Origin: Janibacter alkaliphilus
Lineage (GTDB): Bacteria; Actinomycetota; Actinomycetes; Actinomycetales; Dermatophilaceae
NCBI RefSeq assembly: GCF_013408565.1
Contig: NZ_JACBZX010000001.1
Span: 2,666,001-2,730,000, forward strand
Direction of reading: 5' to 3'
DNA: 64,000 bases
Below the pieces are notes generated by a model. It searched no databases. It saw only the letters and a program-made list of their open reading frames with translations, and had not been told where the DNA came from. Numbering within the stretch: position 1 is the first letter of the stretch; the number at the start of each line of letters is the position of its first letter. Made by a program: the position numbers and the translations under genes. Below, one piece after another: positions 1 through 10,505 of the stretch.

Positions 1-1
1 C

Positions 2-538
2 CTGGAGCGGCTGCGCTTCGTGCTCACCGCCCAGCGGGACCGGTTCTGGCCGCTGAAGGTCATCCGGGAGCGCCTCGAGGCGATGGACCGCGGCCTCGTC
101 CCCGACGACGACGGGCAGCCGGTGGTGCCGGCCGCGGCAGACCCGGCGCCCGCGGTGGCCGCCCCGCTCGCCCCGCTGCGGCTCACCGCCGCCGAGCTGT
201 GCCGCTCCGCCGGGATCGACGAGGACACCTACCGCGAGCTGGTCTCCTACGGGCTGGTCGACGGCACCGCGGAGCACCACGACGCGGCCACCCTGGAGGT
301 GGCCCGGGCCGCCGGCGCCCTCGTCGGCGCCGGCATCGAGGTGCGGCATCTGCGGGCCTTCCGCACCGCCGCCGAGCGTGAGATCGGGCTGGTCGAGCAC
401 GTCCTGGGCACGCGCGGGCTGCGCGGCCGGGAGGCGCGCGCTGACGGGGTCGACGACGGTGCCGCCGCCGAGACGGTCGCCCAGGAGTGCCTCGACCTGC
501 ACCTGGCGCTGCTGCGCCGCGAGCTCGACCGGCTCTGA
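2..538 (+). CDS. ftsR: FtsR-like MerR family transcriptional regulator (5' end outside window)
   Basis: The reading frame is open from base 2, so the N-terminal DNA-binding part lies outside the window; the GTG at 20 is only an internal Val codon. The visible part begins LERLRFVLTAQRD followed by WPLKVIRERLE, the effector/dimerisation side of the FtsR (Rv1828) type of MerR protein, and a second helical segment lies near residues 55-115. Its identity rests mainly on gene order: a DUF151 nuclease, a second MerR gene and gcvP follow, exactly as in mycobacteria (Rv1828-Rv1832). Orthologues in corynebacteria regulate the cell-division gene ftsZ. The function here is inferred from the family. Confidence 0.75.
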   Translation: MERLRFVLTAQRDRFWPLKVIRERLEAMDRGLVPDDDGQPVVPAAADPAPAVAAPLAPLRLTAAELCRSAGIDEDTYRELVSYGLVDGTAEHHDAATLEVARAAGALVGAGIEVRHLRAFRTAAEREIGLVEHVLGTRGLRGREARADGVDDGAAAETVAQECLDLHLALLRRELDRL

Positions 539-640
539 ACCTCGGTCGGGCCGACCTGCCCCGGGCCTGGTCGCAGGCCTCGTCGCAGGCCGTGGGCGCG
601 GCCGGTCCACCGCCGCCGGGTCCGGGGATACGGTAGGAGC

Positions 641-1129
641 GTGAAGTCCCTCGATGTCCTCGGCGTCCGGGTCGAGATGCCCACCTCCCAGCCGATCGTG
701 CTGCTGCGCGAGCGCGACGGCTCGCGCCACCTGCCCATCTGGATCGGCGCCGCCGAGGCGACCGCCATCGCCTACGCCCAGGAAGGGGTGGTCCCGCCCC
801 GTCCGCTGACCCACGACCTGCTCGTCGACGTCATCGAGGCGCTGGGCCGCCGGCTGGCCACCGTGCGCATCGACGCCGTCGTCGACGGGGTCTTCCACGC
901 CACGCTGGTCCTCGACGACGAGACCGAGATCGAGTCCCGCTCCTCCGACGGGATCGCGCTGGCGCTGCGGGCGGGCAGCGAGATCGTCTGCCCCGAGGAC
1001 CTGCTCGACGAGGCCGGCATCGAGTCCGAGGTGGAGGAGGACGAGGTCGCCCGCTTCAAGGAGTTCCTCGACGAGGTCTCGCCGGAGGACTTCGAGCAGC
1101 CCGGTGGGCAGGCGCCCGGCGCGACCTGA
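641..1129 (+). CDS. Bifunctional nuclease family protein (DUF151/BFN)
   Basis: This 162-residue protein starts at a GTG with a TAGGAG ribosome site seven bases upstream. The BFN core is recognisable: MKSLDVLGVRVE, then LLRERDGSRHLPIWIG and an ALRAGSEIVCPEDLL stretch. It is followed by an acidic tail (EVEEDEVARF). Family members fold as a nuclease-like beta-alpha unit, and plant homologues were described as bifunctional DNase/RNase; the bacterial role is poorly defined. It sits between two MerR regulators, a conserved actinobacterial arrangement (Rv1829 position), so a link to the neighbouring regulators is likely but unproven. Confidence 0.85.
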   Translation: MKSLDVLGVRVEMPTSQPIVLLRERDGSRHLPIWIGAAEATAIAYAQEGVVPPRPLTHDLLVDVIEALGRRLATVRIDAVVDGVFHATLVLDDETEIESRSSDGIALALRAGSEIVCPEDLLDEAGIESEVEEDEVARFKEFLDEVSPEDFEQPGGQAPGAT

Positions 1130-1169
1130 TCGTTACCCGACACGCACGAGCGCGGGGACCCGGTGGTCG

Positions 1170-1198
1170 TTGACGCCCCCCGTCCCTCGTCGTAGCGT
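1170..1198 (+). promoter_or_regulatory. Sigma-70-type promoter of the second MerR gene
   Basis: TTGACG at 1170-1175 and TAGCGT at 1193-1198 are separated by 17 bases, a near-ideal housekeeping promoter. The predicted transcription start, about 1205, coincides with the palindrome at 1205-1225. Confidence 0.65.
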
Positions 1199-1204
1199 CG
1201 AAGC

Positions 1205-1225
1205 ACACCGGTATCCCACCGGTGT
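1205..1225. promoter_or_regulatory. Perfect 8-bp inverted repeat, putative operator
   Basis: ACACCGGT at 1205-1212 is repeated inverted as ACCGGTGT at 1218-1225 across a five-base spacer. It lies right at the predicted transcription start of the downstream MerR gene, where a bound dimer would block initiation. Autoregulation by that MerR protein or by its FtsR-like neighbour is the simplest reading. A short mRNA hairpin is the alternative. Confidence 0.5.
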
Positions 1226-1272
1226 CATCCGGTCCGGCCCGAGGGCCAGACCGTCGCAGGAGAGGACCCGCC

Positions 1273-1878
1273 GTGGACGCCGAGAACGACGCCGTGACCA
1301 CCTCGCCCACGCCGGTGAGCACCGCGACGCCCGGCCGCCAGGGGATGCTCTTCGACGACGACCTGCCCGAGCTCAGCGAGGACATCGGCTACCGCGGTCC
1401 CGCCGCCTGCAAGGCCGCCGGGATCACCTACCGCCAGCTCGACTACTGGGCCCGCACCGGGCTGGTCGAGCCCTCGGTGCGCGGTGCCGCCGGCTCCGGC
1501 AGCCAGCGCCTCTACGGCTTCCGCGACATCCTCGTGCTCAAGGTGGTCAAGCGGCTGCTCGACACCGGGGTCTCGCTGCAGCAGATCCGGGTGGCCATCC
1601 AGACCCTGCGCGAGCGCGGCGTCGAGGACCTGGCCCAGATCACCCTGATGAGCGACGGCGCCAGCGTCTACGAGTGCACCTCGGCGGACGAGGTCATCGA
1701 CCTCGTCCAGGGCGGTCAGGGCGTCTTCGGGATCGCCGTCGGCCGGGTCTGGCGCGAGGTCGAGGGCTCGCTCATGGAGCTGCCCAGCGAGCGCACCGAC
1801 GTCGACGACCTCGACGCCGAGCCGGCCGAGGTCCCGGGCGACGAGCTCGGGGCGCGCCGCCGCGCCCGGCTGGCCTGA
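1273..1878 (+). CDS. MerR family transcriptional regulator (Rv1830-like)
   Basis: A 201-residue regulator. I chose GTG 1273 because AGGAGAGGA lies about nine bases before it; an in-frame ATG at 1222 falls inside the promoter-proximal palindrome and has no ribosome site. The winged-helix MerR domain spans about residues 38-110 (YRGPAACKAAGITYRQLDYW, then RLYGFRDILVLKVVKRLL). The C-terminal part is a short effector/dimer region with an acidic end. Position between the DUF151 nuclease and gcvP matches Rv1830 of mycobacteria. It probably controls itself through the palindrome at 1205-1225. Confidence 0.85.
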   Translation: MDAENDAVTTSPTPVSTATPGRQGMLFDDDLPELSEDIGYRGPAACKAAGITYRQLDYWARTGLVEPSVRGAAGSGSQRLYGFRDILVLKVVKRLLDTGVSLQQIRVAIQTLRERGVEDLAQITLMSDGASVYECTSADEVIDLVQGGQGVFGIAVGRVWREVEGSLMELPSERTDVDDLDAEPAEVPGDELGARRRARLA

Positions 1879-1923
1879 ACGGGCCGACCCGGGCCGCTTG
1901 ATAGCCTGAGCGCGCCGTTCAAC

Positions 1924-2050
1924 CCGCGAGGGAGAGTCCCCACGACCGGTGGGGCGCCGAAGGGGCAAACTCCCCGGAACCTCTCAGGCGCCAGGACCTC
2001 GCGGAGCAGGCACCTCTGGAGCGCGTCGTCGCGTGACAGAAGGGGAGGCC
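1924..2050 (+). ncRNA. Glycine riboswitch upstream of gcvP
   Basis: The conserved glycine-aptamer core is visible in order: GGGAGAG at 1930-1936, GGCGCCGAAGGGGCAA around 1952-1967, CTCTCAGGCGCCAGGACC at 1981-1998 and ACCTCTGGAG at about 2012-2021. The closing stem is perfect: CCGCGAGG at 1924-1931 pairs with CCTCGCGG at 1997-2004. An inner stem pairs CCCCAC (1938-1943) with GTGGGG (1949-1954). Only one full aptamer is present; the following segment to about 2050 looks like the reduced partner helix of single-aptamer types. It ends about 30 bases before gcvP, so it should make glycine cleavage depend on glycine, usually as an ON switch. Confidence 0.9.
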
Positions 2051-2078
2051 CCGGACCACCGCGCCCCCAGGAGCCTCA

Positions 2079-4988
<2,910 letters not shown>

Positions 4989-5030
4989 CCCCCACCCCCC
5001 CGACCACGACCGCGCACCTCCCCACCACCG

Positions 5031-5093
5031 CAACCCCCTAGGCAGCTGCATCCGCTCAGGGTGCAAGGTGAGCGTCTGAGGAGAAGGTGAGCG
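5031..5093 (+). repeat. Intergenic repeat element, copy 1
   Basis: The 28 bases at 5031-5058 (beginning CAACCCCCTAGGCAGC) recur exactly at 49143-49170. Both copies are followed by AAGGTGAGCGTCTG, here at 5065-5078. CGCTCA (5053-5058) can pair with TGAGCG (5069-5074), and a second AAGGTGAGCG occurs at 5084-5093. This copy sits about 40 bases after the gcvP stop codon. Function is unknown. Confidence 0.8.
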
Positions 5094-5200
5094 GGTGGGG
5101 CGCCGGGTGAGGTCGAAGGGGTCGACCCGGCACCTCGGCCTCGGTCGAGGTGATCCACGCCGACGATCTCGGCGCGCATCACCTCGACCGACCTTCCCTC

Positions 5201-5563
5201 TCAGGCCGGGTCGTGGGATCCCTCGGGGGCGACGCAGAACTCGTTGCCGTCCGGGTCGGTGAGGGTCACCCAGCGGAAGCCGGAGATCTCACGCGGCCCG
5301 AGGCTCGTCGCGCCAGCGGCCACCAGCGCCTCGACCTCCGCATCGACGTCGGCAGCAGCGAGGTCGAGGTGGATCCGGTTCTTCCCCGGGGTGGGGTCAT
5401 CGACGTGCTGGACCCCCAGTCGCAGGCCTGACGGAAGGGCGACCACCACGAACCAGCCGTCGTTCTCGGCCACCACCTCGCCGTCGGTCCGCTCCGCCCA
5501 CCAGCGAGCGAGCCGGCGGGGATCGTTGCTGTCGACGGTGATCATCTGCGGTACCAGCACCAT
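5201..5563 (-). CDS. VOC family (glyoxalase/bleomycin-resistance fold) protein
   Basis: A 120-residue single VOC domain. The N-terminal half gives MITVDSNDPRRLARWWAERT, and the C-terminal half gives FRWVTLTDPDGNEFCVAPE, typical of the Glyoxalase-like group of actinobacteria. Such proteins use paired beta-alpha-beta modules to build a metal or ligand pocket; the substrate cannot be inferred. A TAGGGT box ends six bases before the ATG, so the mRNA is probably leaderless. It is a single-gene unit, read toward gcvP and running convergent to it. Confidence 0.8.
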   Translation of the reverse strand: MVLVPQMITVDSNDPRRLARWWAERTDGEVVAENDGWFVVVALPSGLRLGVQHVDDPTPGKNRIHLDLAAADVDAEVEALVAAGATSLGPREISGFRWVTLTDPDGNEFCVAPEGSHDPA

Positions 5564-5684
5564 GGCTCGACCCTAGGACCGCACCGGTCCGGCGTCGAGG
5601 GACGCAGCCGAGCGCAGGTGACGATCGACGTCGTCAGCGAGCGGTGCGCTCAGCACCGGCCGAGCGCGTCACGGGCTAGGTCCG

Positions 5685-8600
5685 TCAGGCCACCTCGACG
5701 AACGACCCGGTCGGGGTCTTGCCGACGTGCACCTGGGTCGGGATCCGGGTGCGCATCTCGGCCACGTGGCTGACCAGGCCCACGGCGCGACCGCCGTCGC
5801 GGAGGCCGTCCAGGACGTCGAGCACCTGCTCCAGGCTGTCCTCGTCGAGGGCGCCGAAACCCTCGTCGACGAAGAGGGTCCCGAACTCCCGCCCGCCGGA
5901 CTCCTCGCGGATGGCGTCGGCGAGCCCGAGTGCGAGCGAGAGCGAGCAGATGAAGGACTCGCCGCCGGAGAGGCTCGTGGTGGGGCGCTCTCGCCCGGTC
6001 CACAGATCCTGCACCTTGAGCCCGAGCCCGCCGCGCCGCTGCCCGCGCGCCGACCGGTCGTCGTGGGCGAGCTCGTAGCGACCGTCGGCCATCGCGGTCA
6101 GCCTCTCGTTGGCCAGCTCGACGATGCGCTCCAGCCGCGCGGCCAGGACGTAGGTGGACAGCCGCATCCGGCGGTCGTTGTCGGCGCTGGTCCCGGTGAC
6201 GAGATCGGCGAGCCCCCGGACCAGCCGCGCCCGTTCGTGCGCCGGGCCGACCTGGGCGCACTCGTCCTCGACCCGGGCGCGCACCCCGGCGAAGCGCTGC
6301 CGAGCCCCCTCGGCCGAGGCCCGTTCACGGATCGCCGCATCGGCGGCGCGCCGGGTCTCCACGGCTCGCTCCTCCAGAGCGACCAGGTCCGGCGCGTCAC
6401 CGTCGAGCGCCGCGGCGACCTCTGGATCGGCGAGCACGGTCTCGGCCGCCGCGAGGGTGCGGTGGTGCGAGTCGATGCCGGTGCGGAGACGGTCGATGGT
6501 GGCCGGGTCGCGGACCGCTGCGTCGACCGCGTCGACGCCGTCGAACCCGTGCTCGGCGAAGAGACGGTCACGGGCCGTCCCGGCCTGCTCAACCCGGGCG
6601 GCCGCAGCGGCCACAGCCTCGGCGGCGGACTCCCAGGCTGCCGCGGCGACGACCGCGGAGCGACCCGTCGACAGGGCATCGGCGACCCCCTGCGCCACGG
6701 CCTCCCAACCGTCCGCTGCCCCCGCACCCTCCAGCGCATCGGCCACCTCGGAGAGCCCCGGGGCCGCGACGTCGAGCTCGGCCAGCCGCGAGATCAACGA
6801 GCCGATACCGTCGCGCAGCATCGCCAGGCCGTTCGCGATCTCGGCACGGACGGCGGCGAGGGACGTGTCACCAGCCCGCAGCGCGGTGTCCGCATCGCTC
6901 AGCGCGGCCTCCGCGGCCTGGGCGACCCGATCGCTCCGAGGCAGCTCGGCTGCAGAGGCCGCCACCGCCGCCCGGTCCTGCTCGGCTGCCCGGCAGGCGG
7001 CGAGCAACGTCGGCTCGTCGCGCAGGTCCTCTCCGATCTGCTCCAGCACCGTCTCGTGCCGAGCAACGGTGGCCGCCAGGCGTTCCTCGGCGTCGGCCGA
7101 GACGCGCGCGGCCCGCTCGTGCTGGGCCCGGGCGTCGTCGATCTCCGCGACCGTGACGACGCGGGAGCGGTGCGCCGGCCGCGGGTGCTCGGCCGAGCCG
7201 CACACCAGGCAGGCCTCGCCGTCGCGCAGCTCCTCGGCCAGCTCGCCGGCCATCTCCTCCAGACGGGCCTGCTGCAGGTCGAGATGGTGCTGACGTCGGT
7301 CCTGCTCGCGCTGTCGGGCCTCCTGGGCCTCGCTGCGCTGCTCCGCCGCGGCGGTGGCGAGCCGGTCAGCCTGCTGCCGCCGTCGAAGGACGGCCGACAG
7401 GTCGGCCAGCGTGCGCTCGTGCTCCGGGAGCTGCTGTGCCGCGGTGGTGGCGGTCGCCAGCTCCTGACGTGCCTCGGCGAGCGCGGTCGACAGTGCTTCG
7501 TGGCGCTCTCGTCGGTCCTCGCGCGCGACGGTCAGCTCGTGCTCGCGACGCCGCAGCGCGGGCAGACGCTCGACGTGCTGCACCCGCACCTGCTGCACAG
7601 CCTCGGCCGCCGCGACCAGCCGGTGCTCCCGGTCCTGCTGCGCCTCCGTCCAGGCCGACCAGGCGGCATCGTCCTCGCGCACCGCACTTGCCTCAGGTGC
7701 GCGGTGCCGGAGCTCGTGCAGGGCCTCCTCGAGCCGGTGCGTCGCCGCATGGTGCTCGCGCCGTGCCCGTCGCCAGACCTGCACCGCGGGCTCGACCGCA
7801 CGAGCAGCCTCCGCCCGCCCGAGCTCCCGCTCCGCCTCGGAGATCTCTGCCTCGCGCTCCTGCAGCTCCCGCATCGTGGCACGGGCACGCTCACCCCGCT
7901 GGCGCCGCTCCGCGCGGGCCTGCCCCTGGGCGAGCCGCGCGGTCGCCTCTCTCGAGACGGCGACCGTCTGCTCCTCCCGCTCCAGCGCCGCCGCGGCGGC
8001 CTCGGCCAGGGCCTCGTCGACACCCGCCAGCGCGCTCGGCAGCTGCTCGGGCCGCATCTCGGTCCAGGTGGGCTGCACCGGGGGCAGCGGGGTGGTGACC
8101 GTGGCCAGCTGGTCGAGCAGCGACGCGAGATGCGCACCGAGGCGGTGGTCCGCGGCGCGCACCTCACGCTCGGCCTCGGCGCGCTGAGCGACCAACCACG
8201 TCTCGACCCCGGTGTAGTCGGAGATGTCGAAGAGCCGCTCCAGCACGCCGCGCCGCTCCTCGTCGTCCGCGGCGAGGAAGGCGGCGAAGTCGCCCTGCGG
8301 GAGCATCACCACCCGCCGGAACTGGGAGAGGTCCATGCCCAGCAGCGAGCGCAGCTCCTCGGCGGCCTCGTCGATGCGGTGGCTGATCTCCACCCAGCGC
8401 CCGTCCCGGAGCTCGTCGAGCCAGACCCGGGCGTGCTCCCGGACCGTGCCCTCGCCACGCTTCTTGGGCCGGTGGAACTCCGGCTGCCGGCGGATCCGCA
8501 GCCGCCGACCGTCCAGGGTGAGCTCGAGGGTCACCGAGGGCACGCTGCCGGGCGCGGCGTGCTGGCTGTGCAGGCTGGCCCGGGTGCGCTCGCCCGGCAC

Positions 8601-8765
8601 GTCGGCGTAGAGGGCGAAGCAGATGGCGTCGAGCAGGCTGGACTTGCCGGCGCCGGTCGCGCCGTGGACGAGGAAGACTCCGGCTGACGTCAGCGGCTCC
8701 AGGTCGAGGCTGACCTCGCCGGCGAAGGGGCCGAAGGCGGTCAGCTCGAGGTGGTGCAGCCTCAT
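5685..8765 (-). CDS. sbcC: Exonuclease subunit SbcC, zinc-hook SMC-like ATPase
   Basis: A 1026-residue Rad50-like ATPase that works with SbcD to open hairpins and trim DNA ends. Walker A is VHGATGAGKSS near residue 35, preceded by MRLHHLELTAFGPF. Long Ala/Glu/Arg-rich coiled coils follow. A zinc hook CLVCGSAEHP lies near residue 520. The C-terminal lobe carries the signature LSGGESFICSLSLALGLAD and Walker B TLFVDEGFGALDED. An upstream in-frame start at 8918 exists, but ATG 8765 overlaps the sbcD stop as ATGA and begins the conserved MRLHHLEL, so I use it. It is translationally coupled to sbcD. Confidence 0.95.
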   Translation of the reverse strand: MRLHHLELTAFGPFAGEVSLDLEPLTSAGVFLVHGATGAGKSSLLDAICFALYADVPGERTRASLHSQHAAPGSVPSVTLELTLDGRRLRIRRQPEFHRPKKRGEGTVREHARVWLDELRDGRWVEISHRIDEAAEELRSLLGMDLSQFRRVVMLPQGDFAAFLAADDEERRGVLERLFDISDYTGVETWLVAQRAEAEREVRAADHRLGAHLASLLDQLATVTTPLPPVQPTWTEMRPEQLPSALAGVDEALAEAAAAALEREEQTVAVSREATARLAQGQARAERRQRGERARATMRELQEREAEISEAERELGRAEAARAVEPAVQVWRRARREHHAATHRLEEALHELRHRAPEASAVREDDAAWSAWTEAQQDREHRLVAAAEAVQQVRVQHVERLPALRRREHELTVAREDRRERHEALSTALAEARQELATATTAAQQLPEHERTLADLSAVLRRRQQADRLATAAAEQRSEAQEARQREQDRRQHHLDLQQARLEEMAGELAEELRDGEACLVCGSAEHPRPAHRSRVVTVAEIDDARAQHERAARVSADAEERLAATVARHETVLEQIGEDLRDEPTLLAACRAAEQDRAAVAASAAELPRSDRVAQAAEAALSDADTALRAGDTSLAAVRAEIANGLAMLRDGIGSLISRLAELDVAAPGLSEVADALEGAGAADGWEAVAQGVADALSTGRSAVVAAAAWESAAEAVAAAAARVEQAGTARDRLFAEHGFDGVDAVDAAVRDPATIDRLRTGIDSHHRTLAAAETVLADPEVAAALDGDAPDLVALEERAVETRRAADAAIRERASAEGARQRFAGVRARVEDECAQVGPAHERARLVRGLADLVTGTSADNDRRMRLSTYVLAARLERIVELANERLTAMADGRYELAHDDRSARGQRRGGLGLKVQDLWTGRERPTTSLSGGESFICSLSLALGLADAIREESGGREFGTLFVDEGFGALDEDSLEQVLDVLDGLRDGGRAVGLVSHVAEMRTRIPTQVHVGKTPTGSFVEVA

Positions 8766-9946
8766 GCCGCGCCCCGCCCGCGGGCCCGACCCGTGGGTGC
8801 GGCGTCGTCGGCCTGCGGTGCGGCGCGCCGGCCCGACTCCAGGGCCTCGAGCAGCAGCCGCTGCTCCTCCTCGGTGGCGGCGGCGCCGGCCCGGACGTCG
8901 GCGACGAAGTCGCAGCACACGTCGACCGGGGCGCGGCGCGCCACCTTCTGGGCGTAGCGCTGCACGGGCACCGGCTGCGCCGAGGGGTCGAAGGCGAGCT
9001 GCAGCAGGTGCGGGAAGCGGCGACGAAGGGTGTCCATCGCCCCGACGGGCCGCACCGGGTCGGTGAGGGTCACCTGGACGTAGGCGTCCTCGGCGGCCGT
9101 GTGACGGTCGCTGGTGAGCAGCTCGTGCAGCTCGCCGCGCAGCACCGCCAGCGGGCGCTCGGCCGGCGCCTCGACGGTGCTCACCTCGGGACGCCCCAGC
9201 TCGTCGAGCTCGACGAGCAGCGACCCCTTCGGCTGGCCCGCCTCGGAGAAGGACATCGCCAGCGGGGACCCGGGGTAGCGAACCCGCTCGTCGAGGGCCT
9301 GGGGGCGGTGCAGGTGCCCCAGGGCGGCGTAGCCCACCCCGTCGAAGACTCCTGCCGGGACCACGGCGAGCCCGCCGACCGCGATGTCCCGCTCCGAGTC
9401 CGAGGCGGTGCCCCCGCCGGCGAAGCAGTGCGACATCACCACGGTGCGCGGCCCGCGCCCGGCCGCGTCGGCCCGCACCCGGCGCATCGCGGCCTCGAGC
9501 ACCGCGGTGTGGGTGCGCCCGGTGGCCGCCAGCTCCTCGCCCACCCCGGCCGAGACGGGATCGAGGTAGGGGAGCGGGTAGATCGCCGTGTCGCCGACGA
9601 GCACCGGTGTGCCGATCGAGGCGACGTCCGAGCGGATGTGCAGCCCGGAGCGCTGCAGCAGCCCGGAGCCGAAACCCAGGCGCGTCGCCGAGTCGTGGTT
9701 GCCGCTGGAGATGACGACCTGCGCGCCGGCGTCCACCAGCCGGGTCAGCGACTCCGAGAGCAGCGCGACCGCGTCCGGCGAGGGCAGCGCCCGGTCGTAG
9801 ACGTCGCCGGAGACGAGCACCGCGTCGACGCCCTCGGCGCGCACCACCTCCACGAGATGGTCCAGGTAGCGCGCCTGGGCACCCAGCAGCCCGGCACCGT
9901 GGAAGCTGCGTCCCAGGTGCCAGTCGGAGGTGTGCAGCAGGCGCAT
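8762..9946 (-). CDS. sbcD: Exonuclease subunit SbcD, Mre11-like nuclease
   Basis: A 394-residue calcineurin-like phosphoesterase, the nuclease partner of SbcC. Metal-binding motifs appear in order: HTSDWHLGR, SGDVYDR, SGNHDSATRL, MSHCFAGG and GHLHRPQ. The C-terminal capping region runs to the stop, which overlaps the sbcC start. An in-frame upstream start at 9970 would add MAVRSVPV. I prefer ATG 9946 because MRLLHTSDWHLGR is the canonical N-terminus and a TAGCGT box ends seven bases upstream, giving a leaderless mRNA. Confidence 0.95.
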   Translation of the reverse strand: MRLLHTSDWHLGRSFHGAGLLGAQARYLDHLVEVVRAEGVDAVLVSGDVYDRALPSPDAVALLSESLTRLVDAGAQVVISSGNHDSATRLGFGSGLLQRSGLHIRSDVASIGTPVLVGDTAIYPLPYLDPVSAGVGEELAATGRTHTAVLEAAMRRVRADAAGRGPRTVVMSHCFAGGGTASDSERDIAVGGLAVVPAGVFDGVGYAALGHLHRPQALDERVRYPGSPLAMSFSEAGQPKGSLLVELDELGRPEVSTVEAPAERPLAVLRGELHELLTSDRHTAAEDAYVQVTLTDPVRPVGAMDTLRRRFPHLLQLAFDPSAQPVPVQRYAQKVARRAPVDVCCDFVADVRAGAAATEEEQRLLLEALESGRRAAPQADDAAPTGRARGRGAA

Positions 9947-10006
9947 GACCGGCACGCTACGGACAGCCACCGACAGCGCACGGGACGCGCGCCGCAGCGC
10001 GCCGGA

Positions 10007-10393
10007 TCAGCCGGTGACGAGCCCCACGAGGAGCAGCAGCACGCTCAGCAGCGGCAGCGCACCCTGCATCGCCGCCGGACGCCGCTTCGCCGGCGAGGAC
10101 ACGCCGAGCACCAGCGCCGCGGCGAGCATCGAGCCGGCCCCGGCCAGCACCAGCGCGGCCCCGACCGCCTCGTCGCCGACGACAAGCAGCACCGCCCCGA
10201 CGCCGGCCACCACGGAGAGGAAGAGGTTGTAGAAGCCCTGGTTGTAGGCCATCTCCCGGGTGGCCTCGGCCTCCTCGGCGGAGGTGCCGAAGACCGAGCG
10301 CGCCGCGCCGGTCCAGGCCACCGACTCCAGGTACCAGATGTAGACGTGCAGCGCGGCGGCCAGCAGCGCCAGGACGGCGGCGGCGATGAGCAT
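10007..10393 (-). CDS. DUF1304 family integral membrane protein
   Basis: A 128-residue protein with about four hydrophobic helices: LIAAAVLALLAAALHVYIWY, a second after YNQGFYNLFLSVVAGVG, a third around ALVLAGAGSMLAAALVLG and a last LPLLSVLLLLVGLV. YNQGFYNLFL is characteristic of DUF1304 proteins, whose function is unknown. ATG 10393 is preferred over 10432 because the helix begins at once and a GATACT box precedes it by six bases. It stands alone between sbcD and the divergent ligase gene. Confidence 0.75.
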   Translation of the reverse strand: MLIAAAVLALLAAALHVYIWYLESVAWTGAARSVFGTSAEEAEATREMAYNQGFYNLFLSVVAGVGAVLLVVGDEAVGAALVLAGAGSMLAAALVLGVSSPAKRRPAAMQGALPLLSVLLLLVGLVTG

Positions 10394-10505
10394 GGCGGCA
10401 GTATCGCCCGGGAGGCGTCCAGGCTTCGTCACCGACTCCCCGAGCGGCCCTGAGGTGTGCTTGGCTTGGGCGGATCACGTCCGGTCCCGGGTCGAAGGAG
10501 ACATC

